A DNA stretch of 64,000 bases from assembly GCF_017654505.1 (NCBI RefSeq), contig NC_054538.1:63099678-63163677 (forward strand). Reading direction: 5' to 3'. Below the pieces are notes generated by a model. The model did not search any database and was not told the DNA's origin. It saw nothing but the letters and a program-made list of their open reading frames with translations. Origin of the DNA: Polyodon spathula. Its lineage: Eukaryota > Chordata > Actinopteri > Acipenseriformes > Polyodontidae. A program made the translations under genes and the position numbers. This document shows positions 1 to 11,668 of the stretch, in pieces; the stretch's first letter is position 1, and each line of letters starts with the position of its first letter.

Positions 1-2210
1 TCTGATTTTGTGTTATTAAGTACAAGAAAAACCTTGCCAGCTCTTTTTTTATGACAGGATCTGCATTTCTAGACATGTTGCTGACTTCATCAGATTATAA
101 ACAATAAAGACAGAATGCTGCAGCACATTTTAGTAATTAGATAATAGTTAATGAACAGCATTTTTGCAATTAAATGTACGGCCTTTTTCCCTTATTGAAT
201 AATTGTGAATCCTTCCTATTGAACGGGTAGTATTGAAGCCTCTCACATATTCCTAACAGCAGCTGGCAGAACTGTGTTGCCTGCAGAAAATAGGATCAAT
301 TCAAAACTTCACTTATCACCCTTTTATTGCTACTGCCTTTAAATTGTTTAAAGTTATTTCCCCACTGGGTTTCTTTTTGATTGCAGTGCAATTACATTTC
401 CAATGCAAAAGTAATTACTGTTAAAAAAAAATAAAGAAGTAGTATAGTACCATTTTCAAAGATCTATCAATTTACATATGCTGTATGAAAAGCTGATCCA
501 ATGAAAAATTAAGCAATAATGGAGCTATGCCATCACTTTCTGTCATTACTTCTCAACTTCGGAAGTCTGGATTAAAAACCTTGCCTGGAGAAATCAAAAA
601 GGGTTATGCTTAATGACACTGAAAGATGTGTGGCTGCATGCTGCTATGTCCTCATTAAGTTGCATTTTAACAGTGAAACAGTATCTGTAGGAATATATCC
701 CAGCAATCTCGGTACTAAAGCTTGAATATGAGCTATGAAGAGGTAATTGCAATAGTAAGACAAACATGTATATCACTATAACCATTAGTACTGTAGTTTA
801 ATTGTTTATTATGCATTCCCTATAAAAAAAATAAATAAATAAAATAAAAATAAAAAATCTCTAATCCTCTAGAATTTACCCAGGAAGTTATTGAACACTT
901 TTGCATAGATCCATGATAATGAAATAAATCAAATGATTACGTGAGTTATCAATCACTTTTTATACTACAAGGGGCAGTCCATATTATAACGAAGCTTCCT
1001 AAACAACGATATTGTATTGATTTGAAATATTTTTTAGCAGGATAAGCCATTTAGTTTACAATACCAGTCCAGTAGGACTACTATAAATAAATAAATAAAT
1101 AATTTCTGCTAGTACCTTACATAAAGAATTTCCAAGCTATGGGGAAAATTGTTTACAATCGTGGCACATACCAAATTATTCTACAGAATAATTATAATAA
1201 GCCCACATTACAACTGCAAACGTTTGTCTACCCACTATTGGTTTAGCAGATGCTTAGTTTAAGATAACTCTTCAAATTGTCCAAAACGACTGATACCCCC
1301 ATCAGTGCTGGGTTTGTCTATGTAAACAACCTCCTTTTAAAGACTACGGTACATGTTGTGCTTCGGGTGCATTATCAAGCAATCTGCAAAGATGGATACT
1401 CATGGCTTTTTACTGTTATGAAGTGGTTTTGTACATTTCTTAAACAATGTCTTGGGATTTAGAAGTCACAATGTAAAATATCAAGAAATTCAAAAGAAAT
1501 AGACCCAGCTGGATACCTCTCGACTACACCTTGCATTTCGGGATATCCCATTTTATGTTCCAAAAATATGGTACATATTATCCTGGATTGACTTAACCCT
1601 GCATTATTATACTGTTGAAAGACCTATTCAGGTAAAAAAAAAAAACTAAAAGTATGCATTATTCATATTAAATACATTTTTCCCACATTACTCTCAGTTT
1701 CCTTTTGTATGATTTATGTTGTGTCACTAATTAAAAATTTTTGTCTTTAATTTAAAAACCTGCTGCCTCTTTGGTGGCGGTTGGCTGGTGGTGAGATTTG
1801 TCCAGAGCAGAGGTAGGTCACTGTGATGAACTGCATTATGATAAGCCAGTCATAATGCAGTAAATTATGTTCTATGAGGTGACGGATTATTAATTAATAA
1901 AGAAAGTAAATATAAAGTACACTATTGATAAAAGTGAAAATAGCACTTGAAAACAAAATGTAGGTTATATTTGTGTTCAGCTTTGGAGAACATACTTATA
2001 TGCTTGATAAACTCTTTTCATTCAACCATGGATGTGAACCGATAAAACATATCTTGCTAAAAAACTACAGTATATGGTCATTATGAAGTCTGAGTTTTTT
2101 CACATTTGTATAAAAACCTTGCAAAAATGTACAGATATTGAAAATATTTCTGCTCTTCTACAGTAAACCACTCAATCCTGTCTTTATTATCATTATTCTT
2201 ATTTATTTTC
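1..2210. other. No gene seen; AT-rich unique DNA
   Basis: No frame here has recognisable protein similarity; the longest open frames are about 60 codons and lack family motifs. The only structure I can name is simple sequence: an A-rich AAATA/AAAT tract near 821-858 and an AAAT run near 1081-1102. Nothing else stands out. Confidence 0.6.
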
Positions 2211-2622
2211 CCCCAATTTGATATGTCCAGTAATGTTTTTTGTCCTCACAGCAGCGAGCCCCCACACAGCACTGATGTAGGGCATATAGAGTCTTCCGAT
2301 CTCACAAGCCTAAAGCCAGAATCGCTTTTACACTGAGCAATCCAGAGCAGAGGTGGCTGGGCTACTGATCCCGGAAGACAGAGATTAGCCCTGCTTCTTA
2401 TCCACTCTGAATATGCTTTGTATTGGCTGGTAGGGTTCACTGTTGCGTGATAAGGAGAATAAGTCTCTTCTGATTTCCCATTCCCTTTCCTCAGAGCCAG
2501 TGTGAGTCCCCAGCAAAGTTCAGCCTCTTTGCACAGCCTGGACATGAACCGGCAAGCTCTGTGACTCATCATGCGCTCCCCATGGCAGCACTTTACCTGG
2601 ATGAGCCACTCAGGGACCCCTC
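2211..2622 (-). mobile_element. tRNA-derived SINE, minus strand
   Basis: Read on the minus strand, the unit starts near 2620 with GGGTCCCTGAGTGGCTCATC. It contains a pol III A-box-like TGGCTCATCCAGG (2597-2609) and, about 50 bp further on, a B-box-like GGTTCATGTCC (2540-2550), the spacing of a tRNA-derived promoter. The body then runs to a 3' segment reading ACTGGACATATCAAATTGGG (end near 2211). A similar tail occurs at 44.1 kb, which supports a shared dispersed family. Non-autonomous retroelements of this type are transcribed by RNA polymerase III and copied by a partner LINE. A 108-codon open frame over the unit is incidental. The family name is not known to me with certainty. Confidence 0.75.
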
Positions 2623-3902
2623 ACTCAATCCCTTCTGAATTTAAGATGCACAAGGGGTTTCTATCCTTTGCATTATATTTACAGTCAGTGGTTAAGAATG
2701 ATGTGTTCAGCTGTTCAAGGAATAACTATTCCATATATAAGTGACTTGCCTGCCCATAACATGTTTAAATTCTGGAGATCCCTTGAGGGCCCTGACAAGA
2801 GACTTATCCCTGTTAGCAGGTTTCCTTTGGTTTATGTTTCTTCCGTTTGGCATCACTTTTATGGAACAACTGGTCTAGCTGATCAAAGTACTTTAAAAAA
2901 AAAAAAAAAAAAAAACTATCCAAATACTAATTTTGCTTCCTGTTCTTCTTGAAATAAGAAACCTGGATTTTATGGCACCTCGTAACTAAGTAATGTAATT
3001 TCCTCATGCTAATTTCATTTACAGTATGCATTTGATATTGTAAAAACATCCGTTTTGGGTCGGTATGCTGCCTTAAAACCTTACACATGTTGCTTTAAAC
3101 AGAATACCCTTGCATCTCAGTGCATTTGTAATGATGATACATACTTGGCTCATAGTTGGAGAACTAAACATATAGTTAAAATACTTTGAGTATTTATTTA
3201 CTTTCTCAGTAAATGGGTCTGTAATGTTTGACTGCACCGTTAAAATCCTAAGACTAATTTGGGTGTCCAAAACATAGAGAACTGCATATTCTAATACAGA
3301 CCAAACCTTAATTGAGCCCTTAAAACATGATTTGGCACAGAATGCTTGTGATAGGATATGGACTCTGTGACTCTAATGGGGACAGCTTTACCATGGATTA
3401 GTGAACTGGAGAACTGGCACAAGCAAAGTATAAAGATGCTATGAGATAATAGCAAAGAGAAACACTATGACATACGTGAAAGGCAAACAACAACAGACCA
3501 TTACTAATTCCTGCTGTTACTTCCTTTTATAGCAGAATAAACAGGACCATAACATAAATTCTTCCTGAAACGTATTATTGCTGACAGCCGTGACCTCTGT
3601 GCGCCTGCAATGTTTACCCATAACTCATAATTAACAAAGACATTGGAACTGCCACAAGAGGATTCCAGGCTCTATTTCTTTCTAACTGGGCAGTACTAAA
3701 TCTGGAAGTGCTCCCAGTTCAGTGATTTAACATTTCAGGAAATCCTGGAGAGGCAGCAAAAAACTCCATATATAGAGAGCATACTTTGGGAGTTTGGATA
3801 TACAGCTATAGCTGAGATAATTACTCAGCTCTTGTTATTGCTGAAATGCAGCACCTGATCCCTATACCATTATTACAGCAGGTTATTACAACATCAAGGG
3901 CT
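2623..3902. other. No gene seen
   Basis: Unique-looking AT-rich DNA with one A-homopolymer near 2893-2914. No coding similarity or terminal repeats were recognised. Confidence 0.55.
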
Positions 3903-3996
3903 GTGAAAAACTATGCTTTCTGGACAATGCAAATGTACCCCTGACTTTTTACAAAACCTGTATGTGGTGTGTTTGTCTCAAAAGGGTTTAGGAATT
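3903..3996 (+). repeat. Dispersed repeat, copy A
   Basis: About 95 bp beginning GTGAAAAACTATGCTTTC are clearly similar to 11573-11668. Shared blocks include GTGAAAAACTATGCTTTC, GGACAATGC and GTTTGTCTCAAAAGG in the same order and spacing. Similarity stops on both sides. The family is not recognised. Confidence 0.65.
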
Positions 3997-4242
3997 GATG
4001 ATGCAAGAATGTGGTACATTTTTTTATTTTATTTTATTAATTTATTCTTAATTTATTCAAACCTCTTACTTTCCAACCCTCACTACAAAAATGTGTGCCT
4101 ACGTATTTACAATTGATTTTCTTAAAAGTTCAAATAAATGCTGGAAACTGTTCCAAAACTAGCTGAAGGTACTGTAGTTTAATTGCTAATAAATATCTAG
4201 TTTTATAGCTAATATTTCACATGCTATCCTGTGTATGTGTGT

Positions 4243-4264
4243 TGGGGAGGGAGGGGGGGGGGGG
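4243..4264 (+). repeat. G-rich homopolymer tract
   Basis: A nearly pure G run (GGGGAGGGAGGG followed by a long G tract). Low-complexity sequence, and one of several G/C homopolymers in the window. Confidence 0.9.
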
Positions 4265-4938
4265 TGTTCACAAATTATCCTCTGCTTTACTGGCACTCAG
4301 TGGAGGTCAGTCTTTGGTGAGATTTGCAGTAGCTCAAATGAGGCCCAAGGGTCAAATGGGAAGGTTTTTTTTTTAATCAAATGAACAGGTAAACATGTAT
4401 AACTCTCTCTAGGTTTTGGCACGCAGTTCACACCATTAGTTCTGTACTTTACCTCTTACTTTGCATCCAGACCAACTGTTGTTACTCACTGATCCAATCC
4501 TGTTGTCACTTCCTGCCTGGGAGTTACCATTGGTTGTTACTGGTCTGCTGTGAGTAACTTGCAGTCGTAAGTGGTGCTCAGCCTGCTTTTATAGAAACCA
4601 TGCCTGGCAAAACCTCTTACATCTGCTGCATCTCTCTCTGAACATTACGCTGCCGGCAGGGCCGGATTAACGCATAGGCAAACTAGACACCTGCCTAGGG
4701 CCCAAAGTCATGGGGGGGGGGCGAAAACGATTTTTTTTTTTTAAAAACAGATACAGAATTACGCACACACTGGAAGAACTCCACTCACTGACATTTCAAC
4801 CGAGGCAGTGTATCTGACTTGTGTTCACACAACATCAAGCTGGCTTACTCTGAACTTACTCTGTCTCGCTTACTTTTGCGAGGCGACACAAGTACATTCC
4901 ACCTTAATTTTGCTTGAATACAGCAACCGATGTCTCTT

Positions 4939-5079
4939 TCAGGGGCAGCAAAGCGTAAATGGGAAGAAGAATGCAGGTGGCAAAGAGGGGCATCAGAAAT
5001 ATTTATACAAATCGGCGCTGAAAGCCCCGTACCGCCGAAGACCTTATCCCCGACCCTGGAGAAAGAGCACCTTCTTTAA
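4939..5079 (+). pseudogene. hAT transposase N-terminal fragment
   Basis: A short open segment starts SGAAKRKWEEE and runs about 46 residues to a TAA. SGAxKRK openings are typical of the ZMYM1-like group of hAT transposases, so I read this as the remnant of the protein's start. It is preceded by a pyrimidine-AG acceptor-like sequence (tgtctctttcag), so in the ancestral element this may have been the beginning of an exon. The BED or zinc-finger region and the catalytic core that should follow are missing, and an unrelated LINE tail begins shortly downstream. Assignment rests on the surrounding hAT ends plus this short motif. Confidence 0.5.
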
Positions 5080-5159
5080 CGAAGTGCGTCAAAAAACACC
5101 TGCGATCAACAGTAAAGCAAGGAAAGACGCATTTCTCTATTTGAAGTATTATGGATGTT

Positions 5160-5249
5160 CTTGTATTTATTGCATCTTGTAAAGCGCTTTGTGGTGGTGT
5201 TCCACTATGAAATGCGCTATATAAAATAAAGATTGATTGATTGATTGAA
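5160..5249 (+). mobile_element. L2-type LINE 3' tail nested in the hAT element
   Basis: Contains GTAAAGCGCTTTGTGG, then GAAATGCGCTATATAA, AATAAA and a tail of four GATT units (5231-5248). This arrangement is the usual 3' terminus of L2/CR1-like LINEs, and SINEs that borrow it, in fish. Only the last 100 bp or so is present, as expected for a strongly 5'-truncated insertion. Its position inside the hAT element suggests it landed after the hAT. Confidence 0.7.
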
Positions 5250-5653
5250 AGCTAACTATTGGCGATTGAGAAAGAAGTAAGCCAGATTAAAATGCATTTG
5301 ACTTAAGGTTGCCAACTGTCCGTTAAGGCCAATCAGTAAAAAAAAGTCACATTTGAAAACATTTCTGTGATTTTGGATCGAAATAAATGTGGCTTATTTT
5401 TCATAGCTGCAGCTTTCCAAATCAGCTCCAATGCCCTATACCTACACCTTATGTGCTGGCAGTGAAAAGTATCAAAAGAAGAATGCCAGTTAGCAATACT
5501 GTGCTGAAATTAGTATACATGCTCTTCAACCAAGTAAGTAGCCAAAGCATAGCGAGCTCGGGAGTCATCATCCAGCTTGCAATAGTTTTTTGTTATTGGA
5601 AAGATGCTGGATAGCGTAGATGGAATTTATGCAGTAACAAGTCACTGACTTGA

Positions 5654-5923
5654 CGGAATCTGTCAGCTGATGAAAACTGGCACAATACTGCCCTCTTGTC
5701 TACACCTAGTGAAGAGACATGTTTTCCTACTGTTCCCAAGTTTGCCATTAATATGTTGGCTTTGCCACAAAGTACTGCAGAATTAGAACAAGTTGGGTTT
5801 TTTTTTGTTTGTTTGTTTTTTTCTCAGATGAACCTTGTAAAAACAAACATAAGAAACCAATTGTCTACAGACATTCTGAATGGAATTCTGACAGCACCCG
5901 CTTCAGACCAAAGAAGCAAATGA
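5654..5923 (+). pseudogene. hAT transposase C-terminal dimerisation-domain fragment
   Basis: The frame reads DENWHNTALLSTPSEE, then FPTVPKFAINMLALPQSTAE, then FSQMNLVKTNIRNQLSTD and ILNGIL. The order, a hydrophobic MLxLPxSxAxxE block followed by FSxMNxVKTxxRNxL, is the signature of the C-terminal hAT dimerisation domain. A run of phenylalanines and an insertion (VGFFFVCLFF, from a T-rich tract) splits the domain between the SxAE and FSQMN blocks, so the product would be non-functional. It lies between the hAT ends at 4657 and 6312 in the orientation expected for the element's own gene. No start belongs to this fragment; the frame simply opens after a TGA at 5651. Confidence 0.75.
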
Positions 5924-6312
5924 TCCAGTCTGCTAATGTGTCCATGTATGACCATAAGAAGTAAAGAAGACCGAAATGTAAGTACACAAAACAAGCCTAT
6001 TTTATAATGTATTTTAATGTTTCTATTGTCTTTTTAATTATGTCAGTAAAAAAATATCTTCGGTCAGTCCTTCAGAGTTTAGAGCAGTGTGTGAAACTTT
6101 AGTCATAATTAATAACTAGAATTCAGCATAATCGACCATATCTTCTCAAAACCATGTATGGAACTTAAAAAAAAAAAAAAGATATCTTTTGCAAATTGGT
6201 GGCGCATGAGTTAAGCTAATGTAATCATATATTTGTTGTTATTCATATAAGAAGATAGGGGCCCAGAATTGTATGTTTGCCTAGGGCCCTGTGATGGGTT
6301 AATCTGGCCCTG

Positions 6313-7530
6313 GCTGCTGGACACACACTGAATACTGCCCTAACTACACAGCTGTTATAACTTTAGAAATGGCAGCTCCTCTGTAAGTTTCCCAGTGAGG
6401 GAATACATTATTCCAAATAGCGTCTCTGTTGACCTGAAGGCTTTTGGAGGATTGCCCAATTGCAGTTAAAATTGGATGGGTTCTGTATGTAACCCCAAAA
6501 GATTCTTCATATTGAACACACCATATTACCACATACTAAACCATAAGGGGGTATTTTCCTGTGATTTACTTGGTGACACATCATATCAATGCAATATTCT
6601 CCTCTGTATTCTATACAGACACTGTATATATATCTTCATATCCCATGTCTATGAAGTAGCTGTCATTCCACTTTTAAATAGATCTGAAGGAATTAACAGC
6701 AAGCTGTAGGTTGCTCCTTTTGGTCACACTGACAACATCTGTGCCCTCCACTAAAGATCATGGAAACTTGCTGGCACTGTGCTCCAAAGTGACACCGTAG
6801 GAGCTGGATGACTTCCAGTTAGAGCTGAACTACAGCCAAGGAATGCCAATATGGATAAGGCAAACAAGCGAGATTTGGGGCAGGTTTTTGATTTAACCAT
6901 CTGATTTAATTGACAGAATAAATGTACCTGTCATTGTGTAATATTCCTGTGATTAGTTCTAGCTGTGATGTTGAGATAATGTGAGCAGAATGTTTCAGCA
7001 GTAGAAACCTGTACTGGGAGCATTTTTCACAGTGCAGAAGGGCCGGCTGTTTTAAAAAGTGCTTCTAGACAAAACCTTTTAACGTATAAGAAATGAGAGC
7101 ACACTTATCCACAGCACACCATCAAGGTTTGCTTTTGAGCTAACTAAGGGATCTATTGCTTTGTATAGGACTTACTGTAATAGGCAAGAAAAGCTTGGTT
7201 TATTTTTTGTCAGGGTTCTATTGAGAGCTGCATACTGTACATGTATATGGACCTCCAACTGTAATGTGAGCTACAGACCTCCTCTGGAGTGCCCATATTA
7301 TTGCCTAACCTAATTCTATGACAGGATCATCACACAATTCAATAAATATTAGCAATGCAAAACTAATGTTGAAGATTTTAAACCCCTGACACTAATTTGC
7401 TCAAGGGTCACAAGTTAAGAACCAATGGTCTTAAGTAAGAAGCTCTTTTGGAAGACAAAACGTGAAGTGAACGGCAAAGCTCTCTGTCTATACTGTAAAG
7501 GCTAATATAAACTGTACATTACAATTGTAA
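6313..7530. other. No gene seen
   Basis: No open frame with family motifs and no terminal repeats recognised. Unique-looking sequence. Confidence 0.5.
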
Positions 7531-7580
7531 TACAGTAGTATCTGCATATAGGAACACCTCATAAGAGAACACTTTGCCTA
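7531..7580 (+). repeat. Putative TA-type transposon left end (pogo/Tc1-like)
   Basis: TA followed by CAGTAGTATCTGCATATAGG and then AACACCTC and GAGAACAC blocks. An inverted relative lies at 11353-11406. TA target plus a CAGTA start fits pogo/Tigger or Tc1-like transposons. Whether the two ends belong to one 3.9-kb element is not established. Confidence 0.45.
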
Positions 7581-7970
7581 AGTTAACACAGGGCTCTGAA
7601 CCCAAATTTTTCAATTGTAAATGCACTGTCAAACATACGGACCGTGGGCTGGATACAATGATGTCATCCAGCCCGTGGAATATCACGGTATATCATTATC
7701 ATTGTCGGGACTCTCCAATTTTTTGTACACTTCAGATTTTCTCCCGTAATTTGCTAAAAACTCTACTGTTAAATCCCTTTATGTCAGCATACCTTTAATT
7801 TCTGCAAAAGTAATGTACAGTCTGTGGTTACTGCAATCCCCTTCCTTACCTAGCAGGGTTTATGACCCAGGGAAACCCTGTGGCATGCATTCAATGCGCA
7901 AGACAAGCTCACATATTTGGCCATCTTCAATGGCTTTGCATGCAATAAGCCCTCTCGGGGGGGGGGAATA

Positions 7971-8031
<61 letters not shown>

Positions 8032-8984
8032 TGCAAATTGCAAGCTTCTTAGACAACAATAAATTCTCACATAATCCAAAACTACGTTGGAAAAATTTAT
8101 ATTTTCTGTAACCTATGCAGGACTGATTTTAATGGTGGGAGCAAGAATGAAGTTTGTGGTGAGCACAAGAGATCACAAAAACACCAAAAGCCAGTGACGC
8201 TCAGAAAAACAGTACTTCAATTATAACTTCTGTTGCCAAAGGAAATATGGAGATCAAGAAAGTTACATGTGCAGAGACCTTTATATGTTGTGACTATTTC
8301 AGCAAATCTCTAGAATGTTCCCAGACTCACAAATTGCAAAGTTTTCTGCAGGAAAGTCTAAAAGTCACACAAACAGCGAAAGAGCCTTTCTATTACAATT
8401 TCAGCATCAACATTGCTATAGAAATTCAGATTGATTGATACTATGTGTTTATATACAGCACTAGTGTATTCATTTAAAATATAGTTGACAATGAAATGTT
8501 ACTGACAGTGGTTGAATCACCACATATGTGCAGTGTAGTTAATAATGTTGCAATACCACTTTGTGTATTTTGGCTTTTTATTTTATTTTAATGATGACTT
8601 ATTGAATTTAGAGGGTTTTTTTCTTGTTATAAAGTAGGTGTCATAGCTCATCCTTCAAGTTTGTTGTGTGATAAAACTAACAATGCCAACTGTGAATGAA
8701 TGCCTTGCTGTCCTGCAAAATCAACTACAGTGGACCTGTTTACAAAGTATTGCGGCTGCTGCCAAATCAGCTACCTACAATCACAGTACAATAAGAACCA
8801 CAGGGGCCAAGAGAGAATGGGATTGTGAAGAATGTCATGGTTGTTTTTTTTTGTTTTTTTTGATAGTTTTCCTTTCTAAAAAAAAAGCTCCCTTATTTTG
8901 AAAACTTAATGCTGACAGGTATGGGATACAGGCAAATACAATTGCAAAAAACCCACAAAATATAAATAGATACGGATCCATTTT
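7581..8984. other. No gene seen; long (AT)n
   Basis: Apart from an (AT)n microsatellite at 7979-8029, preceded by short G and A runs, no features were recognised. Confidence 0.55.
7979..8029. repeat. (AT)n microsatellite
   Basis: About 25 uninterrupted AT dinucleotides. Confidence 0.97.
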
Positions 8985-9385
8985 TTATTTAGCACTCACC
9001 AAAAGATAAAAGCAAAGAATATTAGTGACTGTTGCTGCTGCTTCCTGATACCTGATGATCAGCACATATACATCTGGAGCAAATGACTGGGCTGAGGATA
9101 TCTTGAGTATCAGGTTAAGTAAGTTAAGAATATTTTTGCTGATATTCATGACAGAGAAAACTTGCTGCTTCTCATGACACACTATTTCGGCAGCTTTTAG
9201 CAGCATTTCTTCAAAAAAACTCCATCAAAAAATGTTTTTGAAGAAACAGCTATTTTGTGATCAATTACGTAGCTCGCCTTAACAGCAGCACTACCTATGT
9301 TACAAGCATTAGTAAACATTGTTTTGTGATGCACCTCTGTTTTTTTTATATAAATGTTCATACTAACTTTGGTAATTGATAACAT
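8985..9385 (-). pseudogene. hAT (GTF2IRD2/ZBED-like) transposase fragment
   Basis: On the minus strand two overlapping frames join into one similarity. The upstream frame (9385 down to about 9200) reads AVKASYVIDHKIAVSSKTFF then DGVFLKKC. The next (9206 downward) reads LKAAEIVCHEKQQVFSVMNI then SKNI. The pattern KASYxxxxKIAxxSKxFxxG, then xxKxCxxxAAEIVC, then FxxIxxSxxT is the N-terminal half of the hAT transposase domain in GTF2IRD2, ZBED5 and FAM200-like proteins. A one-base frameshift divides it, and similarity fades after about 9130. Neither the BED finger nor the catalytic region is seen. It resembles the plus-strand hAT relic at 49.3 kb, where KASYVLAFKIAKQTKPFAEG occupies the same place, but belongs to a separate, more diverged insertion. 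Confidence 0.65.
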
Positions 9386-9605
9386 TAATTTAAAAATCCA
9401 ACAGATGCTTAATATGTTTTGTGACTAATTTGAAGATATTAATATGTTTCAATATTAACTAAATTGAGTTATTAATCAAGTTGATTAATCCTGCTATATA
9501 ACTGATTTATTAAAATGTTTGGGTATACTGTTACTTGATTGATTACTGTCTTGTTAGAATAAGTTTTTGACCAATTTTGACAAAGGTTTTCTTTAGGTTG
9601 TGCTG

Positions 9606-9631
9606 CAGGAGCGCTCCATGTTTTTTCTTTT

Positions 9632-9662
<31 letters not shown>

Positions 9663-9690
9663 GGCGGTGTCGGTTGTGTTTTTTTTTTTG
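9606..9690 (+). repeat. T-run/G-run homopolymer pair
   Basis: A T-rich stretch runs straight into about 20 consecutive G, followed by another T run. Proline/lysine-rich open frames on the minus strand here are low-complexity artefacts. Confidence 0.9.
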
Positions 9691-10209
9691 CACTGCGAAG
9701 TATTAAAAAATATTTCCAGTTTGTTTTTTGTTTTCCATTTCACTAACTAACATGTCAATTTCGTATTTGGAGAAATTTGTTTTCCTTTTCTTTTTGGCAG
9801 ATGCCATAGTTGCATCAAGGTCAGAGTCTGAAGAAGCCATAGCCCCATCCTATTATATTTGCTACTACTTCTTTCTGTTCGCTATACCACTCATTTATCT
9901 TTGCCAGAAGGAAGTTCTAAATCTTGACTTTTGGTGATGCAAATCCATTTATAATGAGATGCAAATTCTGATCTCTTTTGTGTGATGAGCAGTAATTTAT
10001 ACTGTTTGTAAACTTGCGGTAATACTTACAACTAAAAACTCAGAACTAAAAACCTTTTTCTGGAGTGCATTCAATAGGCAGAGCTCTCTCTTGTGGCACC
10101 CCGTAAGATATGTTAGCAGGTATTGAACGGTCTGTTAGGAGCAAGCAGTTTTAAAATTACAAGGATTTATGGAGGACTTTTCAGAAATTCAGCTGTATAA
10201 TGCTTCTAT

Positions 10210-10377
10210 TTGAGAGCAAAAGACATGGTAGTAGTGGCAGTAAACAAGAATAGTAGTGAGGGCCCTGTAAGGATCGGCAACTTTGTTGATAACATTGTTC
10301 CTCGATACAGTGATGTCTCCTTTCGAATGGTAAGGTCGACATTTGAGGTAATAAGTCCCTTGTTTCCACTCAAGCAA
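10210..10377 (+). pseudogene. Possible PIF/Harbinger transposase N-terminal scrap
   Basis: The frame reads NFVDNIVPRYSDVSFRMVRS followed by TFEVISP. Harbinger (HARBI1-like) transposases carry an N-terminal block of the form (V/I)VPxYxDxxFxxxFRMxRxTFE, and the match in order and spacing is suggestive, with two or three residues missing before FRM. No DDE catalytic blocks follow in any frame downstream to 11.2 kb. If real, it is an isolated fragment between the CAGTA ends at 7.5 and 11.4 kb. A chance open frame is a fair alternative; I hold this loosely. Confidence 0.3.
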
Positions 10378-11352
10378 ATAATTTCACCTAGTGCAGCCAT
10401 TAAGGATTTCACAGACATCTTTAGTACGCAAAAAAGAGAAAAGAAAATAAACCACATCATCACAAATGAGTGCATATTATGTAAAAAAAACTCCCACTTC
10501 CTTGACTAGTTTCTTTCTCTATGCTGTGGGAGCCTTTGTTCTGCAGCACTACCCTGTGTGAGCTACCCTGCGAGAGCTACGCTGTGTGTGTCTTCATTCT
10601 GCATCTATATACTTGGTTGCTCATGCAAAGGAACTCTCAGAGGCATGTTTGCACATGTGTTCTAAGTGCTGACATTGAGTGAAATAATCAAAATATGTGC
10701 TATTTAGGGGAATGTAAATATGCTATGTAGGATAATTGTTGTTAAATATGGTAATTTTGTGGTTTTATATTCATCTATGTATTTTTATAACTGTCATTTG
10801 GCACGCTCCAAGCGCCAGGGTATCGGATCAGGCCCGCCATACAAAAGAAGTTCAGGAACTTCACTTAAAAGAACACCTTCTTGACACCGATAGCAATGCT
10901 TTCACATAGTACTGTTTTGTAAAAAAGCAACTTTTCATTGTGAGAGTGCCTTGAGGGACACTAATTGGTTTATTATCTCTTTCCAGAACTGCCGTCATAT
11001 CATTGAATTGTTTTGTATTCTGATTTCCACAAGTGCACCTCATTACTACAAAATAGCATGTACTTTCACCTCTGCCACTGTAATAGCCTGAAACACACCT
11101 GCCAACTAATTTCATAGTACATGGCGATTTAAGCTTTTTGACCATGTTGATTTGCTTTAGTTTTATTAACATTAGTTTGTCTGTTACTTCATTATTATAG
11201 TTTATAAACACACTTGCCTATTGTTTTGCTTTTACTTATTCAGTTAATTTCATGTTGATGGCCATGCGTCATGACAAGTAATACATATGTATTTATTTAT
11301 TGATTGATAAATATTGTGTCTAGTGGCTATCTCCGTCTTAGAGAACACTTTC

Positions 11353-11406
11353 AATACAAGAACACTTTGCTTACTTCCCGAGGGGTGTTCTCTCCAGATT
11401 ACTGTA
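11353..11406 (-). repeat. Putative TA-type transposon right end
   Basis: On the minus strand it reads TA then CAGTAATCTGGAGAGAACAC and CCCTCGGGA. The CAGTA(...)ATCTG(...)GAACACC order is shared with the left-hand copy at 7531, in inverted orientation. Confidence 0.45.
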
Positions 11407-11572
11407 AAACCAACACGTTGCATCTTAGAAGACTTATAATTCAATCACACATACAAAAAATAATTATAAGAAATGAATTCTAAATAAAACACATATTACC
11501 ATTAGAGGCCTTCTGAAGTCCTACTTTGTTAAATTTACAGAGTACCAGAATTGTATCTCTTTTTTAAACGTT

Positions 11573-11668
11573 GTGAAAAACTATGCTTTCCGGACAATGC
11601 CAATATATCCCTCACTTTTTTAAAATCTCTCTGTGCTATGTTTGTCTCAAAAGGCTGTTGGAATTGAC
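11573..11668 (+). repeat. Dispersed repeat, copy B
   Basis: Same family as 3903-3996: GTGAAAAACTATGCTTTCCG, GACAATGCC, then GTTTGTCTCAAAAGGC. Same orientation, about 7.7 kb apart. Function unknown. Confidence 0.65.

Larger units (their letters stand above)
4657..6312 (+). mobile_element. hAT-superfamily DNA transposon, decayed, with nested insertion
   Basis: The left end reads CAGGGCCGGATTAACGCATA and the right end is its imperfect inverse (reverse complement CAGGGCCAGATTAACCCATC). Both subterminal regions contain CCTAGGGCCC-type sequence. The flanks are GCTGCCGG (4649-4656) and GCTGCTGG (6313-6320), an 8-bp target duplication with one C/T difference at a CpG. CAGGG ends with 8-bp duplications are hAT hallmarks. 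Inside are an N-terminal transposase scrap, an L2-like LINE tail and a C-terminal dimerisation-domain scrap, all on the plus strand. At 1.66 kb it is too short for a full transposase gene, so the element is internally deleted and cannot mobilise itself. Confidence 0.88.

Noticed and set aside
2246..2572. 108-codon minus-strand open frame as a gene
   Set aside because: Falls within a tRNA-derived SINE on the same strand; the frame is incidental.
4808..5182. 124-codon plus-strand open frame as a host gene
   Set aside because: Crosses a hAT remnant and the LINE tail in the wrong frame for the transposase.
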